Position numbers and translations under genes: made by a program | Shown here: piece after piece, positions 1-11,500 of the stretch | Position numbering within the stretch: position 1 is the first letter of the stretch | Layout: every line of letters starts with the position of its first letter | NCBI GenBank assembly: GCA_036365145.1 | Contig: JAEOAD010000025.1 | Coordinates: forward strand, 28,033,001-28,097,000 | Source of the DNA: Orientallactaga sibirica | Taxonomy: Eukaryota > Chordata > Mammalia > Rodentia > Dipodidae | DNA: 64,000 nt | Direction of reading: 5' to 3' | Notes under the pieces: generated by a model | What the model saw: the letters and a program-made list of their open reading frames with translations, nothing else | What the model was told of the DNA's origin: nothing | The model's database searches: none

Positions 1-613
1 AGGGAGAGGGGAGGAGAGGGGGAAGAAAGGGGAGGGGAGGGGGAGAGGGGGGGGGGAGAGGAGAGAAAGGGAGGGAGGAGGAGGAGGGGGGAGGAGGAGG
101 GGGAGGAGGGAGGGGGGGGGAGGAGGGGAGGGGAGGGGGGGAGAAGGGGGGGGGAGGGGGGAGAGGAGGGGAGGAGGGAGAGGAGAGAAAGGGGGGGAGG
201 AGGAGGGGGGAGAGGGGGAGAGAGGGGAGGGAGGGAGGTGGGAGAAAGGAGGAGGGGGGAGGGGGAAGGGGAGGAGGAGGGGAGAAAGGGGAGGGGAGGG
301 GAGAAAGGGGAGGGGAGGGGAGAAAGGGGGAGGGGAGGGGGGAGAAAGGGGAGGGGAGGGAGGGGAGGGGGAGGGGAGGGGGGGGGGAGGGGAGGGGGAA
401 GGGGAGGGGGAGGGGGGGGAGAAAGGGGGGGGAGGGGGGAGAAAGGGGGGAGGGGGGGGAGAAAGGGGGGGAGGGGAGGGGGGGGAGGGAGGGGAGGGGG
501 GGAGGGGGGAGAAAGGGGGGGGGAGGGGAGGAAGGGAGGGAGGGGAGGGGGGGAGGAGGGAGGAGGGGAGGAGGGGAGGGGGGGGGAGGGGAGAAAGGGG
601 AGGGGAGGGGAGG
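1..613. repeat. G-rich polypurine minisatellite-like tract
   Basis: The + strand is almost only G and A for about 610 bases, with a single T near 239. It is built from irregular GGGGA, GGAGG and GGGAGAAAGG motifs. Such tracts can form G-quadruplexes or triplex (H-) DNA. The long open frames here are low-complexity artefacts (Arg/Gly/Glu only). The tract begins at or before base 1, so its full length is unknown, and it ends abruptly at the CpG-rich block. Confidence 0.9.
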
Positions 614-1040
614 CAGCTATTACTCCGCGCAGCAGGGGCGGGGACCACAGGGAGTGTACGGCCGCCCGCCCGCCCGCCGGCCCGGGGACGCGGAGGCGGG
701 GAGCGCGGGTGAAGGGGGACTGGCCCGAGCGGGGAGCGGCGCCCTCGGGAAACCGTTCCCAGGGGAGTCCTCGCTGCGCTCCCGCTCGCTCGGCGCCGGG
801 CCCAGGTCCCCCGACGCCGCGGACCGCGACCCGCCCGCCCGCCCTGGACACCCCCGCCCACGGCTCGCTTCTCAGTACCCTGGAAGGCCGGGATCCCCGC
901 GGAAACTCGACGGTCGCACCAGCCGGAAGTCGAGCAACGGCGGCGGCGGACGTGCGCGCCACCGCGTTCAAGATGCGCCGCGACGTCACGGCGCATGCGC
1001 GCGGCTTCAGTTCCCTTGTGGGCCCAGGTGAAGCCTCGGG
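614..1040. promoter_or_regulatory. CpG-island promoter, possibly of divergent GON4L
   Basis: This is a dense CpG block. It has an ETS site CCGGAAGT at 923-930, a CRE-like GACGTCAC around 981-988 and a perfect palindromic NRF1 site GCGCATGCGC at 991-1000, the usual kit of a housekeeping TATA-less promoter. In human, GON4L starts just upstream of SYT11 on the opposite strand, so this may be its promoter, with transcription leftward out of the window. A + strand donor CAG|GTGAAG also sits after 1027, so an upstream non-coding exon reading rightward cannot be excluded. No coding exon is recognised here. Confidence 0.55.
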
Positions 1041-1149
1041 GCCTGCGCGTCAGCTCCTGGCAAAAAAAGAAAAAAGGAAAACTGATCATTAATAATAATA
1101 AAAAATGTATGTATAATAAATATATATTTATAGTATATAAAAATAATAA

Positions 1150-3979
1150 TGGGCTGCAGTAATGGCTTAGCCGTTATGGCACTTGATAGGCGGAGCCGCA
1201 GGACTCAGGTTCCATTCACCAGACTCAGGTTCGATTCCTCAAGATGGTGCATCCATCTGGAGTTCATTTGAAGTGTCTAGAGGCCCTGGTGCGCCCATTC
1301 TCTATCTGCCTCTTTCTCTATCTCTCTCTCTAATAAAAAAAAAAAATACTAAAATAATAATACAGCCGGGCGTGGTGGCGCACGCCTTTAATCCCAGCAC
1401 TCGGGAGGCAGAGGTAGGAGGATTGCCGAGAGTTCAAGGCCACCCTGAGACTACATAGTTAATTCCAGGTCAGCCTGGACCAGAGTGAGACCCTACCTTG
1501 CAAAATCAAAAAAATAAATAAATAAATAAATAAAATAAAATAAAATAATAATAGAGCGGGGCGTGGTGGTGCATGCCTTTAATCCCAGCACTCGGGAAGA
1601 GAGGTAGGAGGATCACCGTGAGTTCGAGGCCAGCCTGAGAATACAGAGTGAATTCCAGGTCAGCCTGGGCCAGAGTAAGACCCTACCTCGAAAAAAACAA
1701 AAAAATAAAATAAAATAATAAAATGATAATACAATTTTTAAAAAAATTAAGAGCCAGGCGTGGTGGCACACGCCTTTAATCCCAGTACTCGGGAGGCAGA
1801 GGTAGGATCGCCATGAGTTCGAGGCCATCCTGAGAATACAGAGTGAATTCCAGGTCAGCCTGGACTAGAGTGAGACCCTACCTCAAAAAAAAAAAAAAAT
1901 CAAAAAAAATTAAATAATTTTATTTTTATTTATTTATTTCAAAGAAAGAGGGAGAGAGAGAATGTGCAAGCCAGGGCCTCCAGCCACTGCAAATGAACTC
2001 CAGATGCACGCGTCCCCTAGTAAATCTGGTTTACATGGGTTCTGGGGAATCGAATCGAGGTCCTTTGGCTTTGCAGGCAAGTGCCTTAACCGCTAAGCCA
2101 ACTCTCCAGCCCCAATTTTTTTTTTTTAATTAAAGGTAGTGGGGGTGTGGAGATGCACACCTTTAATCCCAACACTCAGGAGGCAGAGGTAGAGGGATAA
2201 TTGTGAGTTCTAGCCACACACCAAAAAAAAAAAAAAAAGAAACCTCATCGTATACTAAGAAGTGACGGTGGAGTGTTCAGCACTCCAAGGCTCAGGGACC
2301 ATTTCAGAAGAGGTGGCAGAAAAAAAAGTAACAGGGTTGGAGATGGCTCAATGGTTAAGGGACTTGCCTGCAAAGCCTAACAACCTGGTTTCAGTACCCA
2401 CATAAAGTCAGATGCACAAAATGGTGCATGTATCTGGAGTTCATTTGCAGTGGCTGGAGGCCCTGATAAGCCCATTCTCTGTCTCTGTCTCTCTCTGCTT
2501 GCAAATAAATAATTTAAAAGAAAAAAGAAAGAAAATGTAAGAGCCAAGGGACAGGGAGGAAGGACTGCTTATCATGCTTGCTGCCATGTATATCCAAAGT
2601 GGCCTTGATATGCATTACTTCAGAGTGTGGCTAATTCTTCCTACACAAGACCTGCATAATAGGAGGGGGAAAATGATGGCATCACCATTCTTTCTCTCTA
2701 TATGCCTCTCTTGCTTAAATAAAGAAATTGGGAGAAGAGATGGCTTAGCAATTGAGACACTTGCCTGCAAAGCTAAAGGACCCAGGCTTGATTCCCCAAT
2801 ACCACAAGATGGCACATGCTTGTTTCTGGAGGTCATATGCAGTGGCTGAAGGCTCTATCTGCCTCTCTTTCTCTCTCTCTCTCAAACAAATAAATAAAAT
2901 ATTAAAAAAAAAAAAGAAAGAAAGAAAGAACCTGGAGAGATGGCTTAGTGGTTAAGCGCTTGCCTGTGAAGATGAAGGACCCCAGTTCGAGGCTCCATTT
3001 CCCAGGACCCATGTAAGCCAGATGCACAAGGTAGTGCTTGCATCTGGAGTTTGTTTGAAGTGGCTAGAGGCACTGGCGCACCCATTCTCTATCTATCTGC
3101 CTCTTTCTCTCTCTATCGTTTTCAAATAAATAACAAAAAAAGAAATACAAGCATCCTATTAAAAAATTATCAATCCTGCTGGGCATGGTGGCACACCCTT
3201 TAGTCCCAGCACTCAGGAGGCACATGTAGGAGGATCACCATGAGTTCGAGGCCACCCTGAGATTACACAGTGAATTCCAGGTCAGCCTGAGCTAGAGTGA
3301 AACCCTACCTCTAAAAACCAAAAATATATATATATGTATTAACCCAGGCTGGAGGGGTGGCTTAGCAGTTAAAGTGTTGGGCTGCAAAGCTAAAGGACCC
3401 AGGTTCAATTCCCCAGAACCCAGGTTAGCCAGATGTACAAGTGGGCACATGCATCTGGAGTTCGTTTGCAGTGGCTGGAGGCCCTGGCACACCCATCCTC
3501 TCATTCTCTACCTTCCTATTTCAGTATCTCTCTCTCTCTCTCAAATAAATAAATAAATAATAAAATATTTTTAAAAATTAATTAATTAAAACAAAATTTT
3601 TTGAGGTAGGGTCTCACTCTAGCTCAGGTTAACCTGGAATTCACTATGTAGTCTGAAGGTGGCCTTGAACTCACAGCAGTCCTCCTACCTCTGCCTCCTG
3701 AGTGCTGGGATTAAAGGTGTGCACCACCACACCCGGATAAATAAAATATTTTTTTAAAAGTATTAATCCAGGGCTGGAGAGATGGCTTAGGGGTTAAGGC
3801 GCCTGCCTCCTAACCCTAAGAACACTGGTTCCAATCTCCAGCGGTTCTAATCTCCAGGTCCCACGTTTAGCCAGATGCAGTGATGCAAGGGCGCAATGCT
3901 GCGCTTGACCACAAGGGGGCGCGCACATCCGGATTTCGTTCACAGCAGCTGAGACACTGCTTGCGCGCCCATCTCTGTC

Positions 3980-4031
<52 letters not shown>

Positions 4032-4840
4032 TGTGTCTCCAAAAAGTAATATAAAATTTAAAAAATTTTTAATAAAAAGTATTAATCCAGGCACTCAGTC
4101 AGAAGTAGGATTATCCTAAATTCAAGAACAGCCTGAGACTACATAGTGACTTCCAGGCCAGTTTGTACTAGAATGAGACCCTACCTCGTTCACCAAAAGA
4201 AAAGGTGCACAAGTTGGCCCATGTGAAGCCTAAGGACCCAGGTTCTATTCCCCAGACCCACATAAGCCAGATATACATGTTGGCTCATGCATCTGGAGTT
4301 CATTTGCAGTGGCTAGAGGCCTTAGTGTGCTCACTCTCTCTTCTTTCTTTCCCTCTCTCTCATACATAAAAAATAAGAAAATATTTGTTTAATGATAGCA
4401 ACAAAATAGAAGAGAGACTAGTTGGAAAAAATAAGGAATTCCTAATGCCTGAGAGCATATAAGCACAGAGTCCCAGGAAACTGTCTGAATATTACCTGTT
4501 TTTAAAAAGTTAATTAATTTAAGCCGGGCGTGGTGGTGCACGCCTTTAATCCCAGCACTCGGGAGGCAGAAGTAGGAGGATCACCATGAGTTCGAGGCCA
4601 CCCTGAGACTACATAGTGAATTCCAGATCAGCTTGAGCTAAAGTGAGACCCTACCTCGAAAAAAAGGGGCGGGGTAGGGGACTGGGGAAATGGCTTAGCG
4701 GGTAAGGCATTTGCCTGCAAAGGACCTAGATTCAATTCCCCAGGACCCACATAAGCCAGATACACAAGGGGGCACATGTATCTGGAGTTCATTTGTGGTG
4801 GCTGGAGGCCCTGGTGCTCCCATTCTCTCTTTCTCGGAAA
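1150..4840. repeat. SINE cluster upstream of SYT11
   Basis: This is a nearly continuous SINE array. B2/Dip-like on +: 1150-1345, 2335-2515, 2729-2900, 2932-3130, 3347-3560, 4205-4370 and 4680-4840; on -: 1920-2115. B1 on +: 1364-1508, 1555-1700, 1752-1885, 2135-2240 (decayed), 3180-3320, 4083-4200 (partial) and 4522-4665; on -: 3597-3738. The Dip-like copy at 3771-4045 is listed separately. Boundaries are read by eye, about 10 bases either way. Confidence 0.85.
3771..4045 (+). repeat. B2/Dip-like SINE, CTCF-motif subfamily (copy 1)
   Basis: It has the B2-type head (GGGCTGGAGAGATGGCTTAG) and then a body different from the common copies: 'ggttccaatctccaggtccc' and a GATGCAAGGGCGCAATG stretch. 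CCACAAGGGGGCGC follows at 3909-3922, resembling the CTCF core. It ends in (CT)n(GT)n. Confidence 0.8.
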
Positions 4841-5049
4841 AAAAAAAAAAAAACATACTGAAATCAAGAATATATAGAATTTTGTTTTTTTCCCAAATTC
4901 CTGGGACCCAGATCATTCTGTTCCAATATAAACCAAGGGAACCCAAATCAGTATCTGCAGTCTCATAGGATACTTTTCCTGAACTTGTTTACTGAGATGA
5001 GGTCTTCCTTTGCAGCCCGCACTGGCCACGAACTGGCTATCCTCCTGAC

Positions 5050-5498
5050 TTACCCACCAGCGTGCTGTAATTGCGCAGCGTGGGCACGATGCTCTGCAGG
5101 CCTAACTATACTTTTTACCCGGCACATCAGTGGGCGGAGCCTCCATCCTCCGGGAAACCACGGCAGTAGGAGGAGGGGGTCTCTCATCTCGAAGATCCTC
5201 CGGAACCCTTCGGGCAGAGGCGGAGTCTTTGACCGAGGGCTGTTCGGAAAGAGGCGGAGCCTATTTCGCATCAGGACCAGTCTGACTGCACCTGCATCCT
5301 TAGCTCAGAGCATCCCTGGAGCATCCGAGACGTAGCGCAGTTGGCAACCAGGAATCGGACCGTCGCAGGGGAAAGTCAGCTAGACACCGTCCTTTTCTCC
5401 TGACCTAACAACAGCAGCGGGCTTGGTACTGACCGGGGGATGCCTCGACTTGCCTGACCATTGCAGAAGCATTCCTATCAACTGCCTCTGATTACGCC
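5050..5498 (+). promoter_or_regulatory. SYT11: SYT11 promoter and 5' UTR region
   Basis: This unique, SINE-free, CpG-containing stretch lies directly before the SYT11 start codon. It has one GC box (GGGCGG at 5132-5137) and two further GGCGGAG repeats near 5219 and 5253. No TATA box is evident. The transcription start cannot be fixed by reading; the 5' UTR probably starts within 5130-5340 and runs without an intron into the first coding exon. Confidence 0.6.
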
Positions 5499-5532
5499 AT
5501 GGCTGAGATCACCAATATCCACCCTAGCTTCG
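5499..5532 (+). CDS. SYT11: SYT11 coding exon 1
   Basis: It encodes [11 protein letters not shown] plus the first base of Asp12. The donor is GTGAGT at 5533. The exon is continuous with the 5' UTR. His8 stands where human SYT11 has Arg (from memory). Confidence 0.95.
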
Positions 5533-8500
5533 GTGAGTAGCATTGGGCAAACTAATTTGGAGGTGATCAGAAACGTCGCAGAGCCAAGAGGGCCTTGGAA
5601 TGGGGCAGGGCAGCTCATATGGGATCCTGTAATGGGGCCCCGGGGGTTGGTGAGTTAGCAGGCAGTGGAACAGCCCCTGAAACTTGAGCTGTGGGCTGCA
5701 GGGACTTGCAAGGCCAGGGTGACACACCGCGAGGGGACAAGTCCAGGATGCAAAAAAAAAAACAAAAAAAAAACACGCACAAAACAACCTTGTGCGATGT
5801 GCCCAGTCCCCAGCACTGCCGGAGGTGAGACTTTAACCCCCTCCTTCGAGAAAGAGGAGAGGTGGGGTAGGCCAAGCCCTCCCCCTAGGGGCACGCAGGG
5901 CGGTGCCCCTGCCTCCCCGCCCCCACCCACCCCACCCCCGGCCAAGTCCAAGGGCTGCGGGGGAGGGAAAGGGGCGAGTGGGGGCTGGGCGTCGTCAAGA
6001 TGGCAGCTTGGAGACTTGGGGCCCTGTGGGCTGGCATCCAGGGCAGAGGCGTCCGCCGCCCGGGGCAGTGAAGGAAGGCTGCGGGGGTGGGAAAAACAAA
6101 AACCTAAGCCACTGCTTGCGGCCGGTGGGTTGGGTGCTGGGCGGGCGGGGAGGAGACGTGTCGAGCCCCGGTTCTGCACGGTAATGCTGTGTGGGCTCGT
6201 CTTTCTGATGCTACTAAATGGCGCTTGGCACTGCTCGGGCTTGGGGATGACGTGATGTCTATTTCTGGGGCCTAGGCTCTCCTTTCCCGGGCCTTTGTTC
6301 CCTGTTTCCTTGGTCTGGCTTTTCAAAAAAAAAAAAAAGAAAGAAAGAAAAGAAAAAAGGGAAAAAAAAGAAAAAGAAAGGAAAAGGGGGACCCACTCAC
6401 TCAGCCGCGCGAGTGCAGGCGGGGGCGCGCTCAGGCTGGGGGAGGGGCGAGCGAGGCCCGGCCCCGGGGAGGATGCTTTGTGTACGGGAGAAAGCATTAC
6501 GTCATCCCGGAGCGGCTGCTACCCCACCCAGCCCTGGGGGCTCCCAGCAATCAATCACTTTTACAGTCCCTGGCCCCCGCCCCCGAAAGTGAAGTGATAA
6601 ATTAATGGAGAGGTTGGACGGAGAAACTTGAACAAGTTTTTTGTTTTTGTTTTTTTTTCCTGTTTGGGAATTCCTAAGAGCAAAAGTTCTTAGGCTGTGC
6701 TTCCTGGTCCAGTAAATAAATAAAATTGCCCCGTTTCTTCCTCTATTCCTCTGCAATTTCGTTTGGGAAATCCTTTGAGACTAAGAACCTTCATAACCCT
6801 TAAGAGATTATGTCCCCCGGACAGTCGAAACGGTGTGAGCATTGGGGTGGGGACACAAGCCAGCTAGAAAATGGCTTTTGTCTCTCAAGTAAGAGTTCTA
6901 TGGAAATGAGAAGAAACCAATGTGCTGTGATTCCTAAACATAATAAAAATTATAATCAGATCCAGACAAGAGGCCTTCACACCCCTTGACTACTCTTCGG
7001 TTTATTCCGGGAGGCTGAAGCTTGGCTTTCTTCAGTTTCATCTTATGCATCTGTAGCCTTTGAGTCCGGAGTTGAAAACTGAAGTTCCTTCTGTGATCAC
7101 ATGACGTGTTCAGGATCTTCTTCAGGCTGTTTCTTCGGTGCCCTCTTTCCAGCAGATTTCCTTGTGCTACTTGCAACTGCAGACTCCTTTAAACATACAT
7201 GATACAGAGCATAGTAGACTGATTTCCTAATTGAAATGGGAAAATATATTCACTTTTTATGTGCTATACACACACACATATGTATATATAATATATCGGG
7301 CTTAGCCATTAAGGCGTTTGTCTGCAAAGCCTAATGACCCCAGTTCAATTCCCCAGTATCCATGTAAAGTGAGAGGCACAAAGTGGTGCATGTATTTGGG
7401 GTTCATTTGCAGTGGCTAGAGGCTCTGGTGAGCCCATATTCATTCTCTCTCTCTCTCTCTCTGCTTGCAAATAAGTAAATTAAAATCTTTTAAAATATAT
7501 CCAATTTTTGGGCTGAAGAGATGACTTAATGGTTAAGGCACTTGCTTGAAAAGCCAAAGGACCCAGGTTCAATTCTCCAGGATCCATGTAAGCCAGATGC
7601 ACAAGGTGGTGCATGCATCTGGAATTTGTTTGCACTGGCTAGAGGCCCTAGCATGTCCATTATCTCTTTCTGTCTGCTTCTTCCCCCAACTCTCAAATAA
7701 ATATTTAAAAAATATAGAGAGAGCCCGGCATGATGGCGTACGCCTTTAATCCTAGCACTCGGGACGCAGAGGTAGGAGGATGGCCATGAATTCGAGGCAA
7801 CCCTGAGACCACATAGTGAATTCCAGGTCAGTCTGAGCTAGAGTGAGACCCTTCCTTGAAAAACCAATATATATATCCACTTTTTATATGCCATATATAT
7901 TTTTTTCAAGGTAGGGTCTCGCTCTAGCCCAGGCTGACCTGAAATTCACTATGTAGTCTCAGGCTGGCTTTAAACTCAGGGCAATCCTCCTACCTCTACC
8001 TTCTGGGTGCTGGGATTAAAGGTGTACACCACCATGCCCATTGTATATACTATAATTTATTTAATCCTAATACCTTCTGGTGTAGGTGTTATTATATATA
8101 ATCACTAGATGAGGAAATTAAGGTTTAGGGAGGTAAAATAAAGTAAAAATGAACCAGTAATGGTAGCCCTAGGTTTTAAAACAGTGTCTGGCTATGGCCA
8201 AAATTCATTGGAATCCCACTGCACTACACTGGCCTACTCACCATAAAAGGCTATGTTTCTGGGAAAAAATGTCAATAGTCAGGTCTGGGACTGGGATATA
8301 CCTCAGAGGTAGAATGTTTACCTGGCATGTCCACGGCCATGGGTTTGGTCCCCAGAACTGTCACACCCAGCACTAAAGCAAGAGGATCTCCATGAGTTAA
8401 AGGCCAACTGCATGGGTTTGAGACCAGCCTGAGCTACTATAATGACACCTCTCTCAAAAAGCTGGGGTTTGGCCAGGCATGAGGGCACATTCCTTTAACC

Positions 8501-11500
8501 CCAGCACTTGGGAGTTGGGAGGCAGAGGTAGGTGGGTTGCTGTGAGTTCAAGGCTACCCTGAGACTAAATAGTGAATCCCAGGTCTGCCTGGACTATATC
8601 AAGACATGACCTCTAAAACAAACAAACAAAAGTTGCAGTTTGGGACTGGGGAGATGGTTCAGCGGTTAAAAGGTACTTGCCTGCAAAACCTGATGGCCCC
8701 AGGTTGATTCCCCAGTAATCATGTAAAGCCAGATATACAAAGTAGCACCTGCATCTGGAGTTCATTTGCAGTAGCAAGAGGCCCTGGTGCACACAGTCTT
8801 TCTCTGTCTCATTCCTGATCTTTCTCTCTCTCTCTCTGCTTGCAAATACAAAAATATTTTTCTAAAAAAACTGGAAGTCAAGCATGGTGGTACACACCTT
8901 TAATCCCAGCACTCAAGGACAGAGGTAGGATCCCTGTGAGTTTGAGATCAGCCTGGGGCTACAGAGTGAGTTCCAGGTCAAAGTGGGCTAGAATAAGACC
9001 CTACCTGGAGAAAAGGAAGAGCTATGATTTGGAAGAGCGCTCACTAGGTAAAGCTGTTGCCTCACAAGCATGAGGATTTAAGTTTGATACCCCCATACAC
9101 ATGTACCCCTGTAAAATGCCTGATATGGAGCTGGAGAGAGGGCTCAGCAGTAAAGGCACTTGCCTGCAAAGCCTAATGATCCAGGTTCAGTTCCCCAGTA
9201 CCCACGTAGAGCCAGGTACACAAAGTGGTACATGCACCTGGAGTTCGTTTGCAGTGGCTACAGGACCTGGCATTCTCGTTCTCTCTCTCTCTCTCTCTTT
9301 CTTCCTCTGCTTGCAAAAAAATAAAATTTTCTTTAAATGCCTGACATGTTGGCTAGTGCCTGTAATTCCAGCACTGGGGAGGATGAAGTAGGATGACTCT
9401 GTGAGTTTGAGGCCAGCCCAGGCTATAAAGTCAGTTCAGGTCAGCCTGGGCTAGAGTGAGACCCTGCCTTTAAAAAAAAGGTTGGGGGCTGGAGAGATGG
9501 CTTAGCGGTTAAGGCGCCTGCCTGCTAAGCCTAAGAACCAGGTTCCAATCTCCAGGTCCCACTTTTAGCCAGATGCAAAGTGATGCAAGGGCGCAATGCC
9601 GCACTTGGCCACAAGGGGGCGCACACATCTGGATTTCATTCACAGCAGCTGAGAGACTGCTGGCACGCCCATCTCTATCTGTCTCCCTCTCCCTCTCTGT
9701 CTGTCTCTCTCTGTGTCTCTTTCCAAAATTAAATAAAATAATTAAAAAATTAAAAAAATAAAAATAAATAAAAGGTTGGTTGGGGGGCGGGGGCTGGAGA
9801 AATGGCTTAGCAGTTAAGGCGTTTGCCTGTGAAGCCTAAGGACCCCGGTTCAATTCCCTAGGACCCATGTAAGCCAGATGCACAAGGGGGTACATGTGTC
9901 TGAAGTTCGTTTGCAGTGGCTGGAGGCCCTGGTGTGCCCATTCTCTTTCTTTCTACATCTTCATCTCTCTTTCTCTCTCAAATAAGTAAATAAATAAATA
10001 TTAAAAAAAAAAAAGGATCCGGGCCTTTAATCCCAGCACTTGGGAGGCAGAGGTAGGAGGATCACCTTGAGTTTTAGTTCTGGGCCAGCCTGAGACTGCA
10101 TGATGAATTCCAGGTCAGCCTGGTCGAGAGTGACACCCTACCTCAAAAAAAAAAAAAAAAAAAAAGCCGGGCGTGGTGGCGCATGCCTTTAATCCCAGCA
10201 CTCGGGAGGCAGAGGTAGGAGGATTGCCATGAGTTCGAGGCCACCCTGAGACAATATAGCTAATTCCAGGTCAGCCTGGACCAGAGTGAGACCCTACCTT
10301 GAAAAACCAAAAAAAAAAAGAAAGAAAGAAAGAAAGAAAGGTCCATTTTGGTTCATGTTTCCGAGGGTTCAGTTAGTTAATGGTAACTTGGCACCGTTGC
10401 TATGGTGAAACAGAACACCCTAGCAGAAACCAGACACTGTTAGAAGGCGAAGACAGGAGAATCATAACATCAAAGTCATTTTCAACTACATAATAAATTC
10501 AAGGCCAGCTGAGCTACATGATGAGACTGTTCAAAAACTAAGGAGGGCTAGATGGATGGCTCAGTGGTTAAGGCACTTGCCTGTAAAGCCTAACAACCTG
10601 AGTTTGATTCCCCAGTACCCACATAAAGCCAGATACACAGTGGTGCATGCATCTGGAGGTCATTTGAAGTGGCTGGAGGCCCTGGGTATACCCATTCTCT
10701 CTCTCCTCTCTTTTTCTCTGATTTCAAAAAAATAAAAATACTTATTTAAAAAAAAGGGCCATTATAGCAGAGAATTGTGTGGGAGGCCAAAGCTATATTC
10801 ATCATGAGATAGTAGGGAAGCTGAGAGATAAAGACAGGAGAATATCTGTTTTTATTAAATTTATATGAGGGAAGGTAGACAAATACAGATTGGGGCCAGG
10901 CATAGTGGCGCATGCCTTTAATCCCAGCACTCAGGAGGCAGACATAGGAGGATCACTGTGAGTTTGAAGCCATCCTGAGACTACATAGGGAATTCCAGGT
11001 CAGCCTGGGCTAGAGTGAGACCCACCTCGAGAAACTAAAAAAAAAAAAAAAGTAAAATTATAGCTGGTATAATCCCTGTTTTCTTCCCTCCCTCCTTTCT
11101 TCCCAACATCCTTACTTTCCTCTCCTCTGTCTTCTTTCCTTTTTTTTTTTTTTTTTTTTTTTTGTTTTTGTTTTTGGTAGGGTTTCACTCTAGTCAGGCT
11201 GACCTGGAATTCACTATGTTGTCTGAGGGTCGCCTCAAACTCACAGCGATCCTCCTACCTCTGCCTCCTGAGTGGTGGGATTAAAGGTGTGTGCCACCAT
11301 GCCCAGCTACTGCTTTTTTCTTTAATTAAAAAATTAAAAATTTTAAATTTATTTATTTGAGAGAGAGAGAATGGATGTACCAGGGCCTCTAGCTGTTGCA
11401 AACAAACTCCAGATGTGCATCTGGCTTACGTGGGTCCTGGGGAATCGAACCTGGGTTATTTGGCTTTGCAGGAAAGTGCCTTAATTGCTAAGCTATCTCT

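Noticed and set aside
238..1092. Open frame of 284 codons at the window start
   Set aside because: It is Arg/Gly/Glu low-complexity translation of the purine tract that runs on into a CpG island, with no family resemblance.
1150..1345. tRNA genes at A-box/B-box sequences
   Set aside because: The A and B boxes belong to tRNA-derived SINEs. No cloverleaf with an acceptor stem is present.
5655..6497. 280-codon minus-strand frame over SYT11 intron 1
   Set aside because: It crosses poly-A/T runs and CpG-rich intron and shows no domain or splice context. It is a composition artefact.
9609..9622. Claim of a proven CTCF insulator at the SINE motif
   Set aside because: The motif differs from the core by one base and no binding data are available, so it is kept as a hypothesis only.
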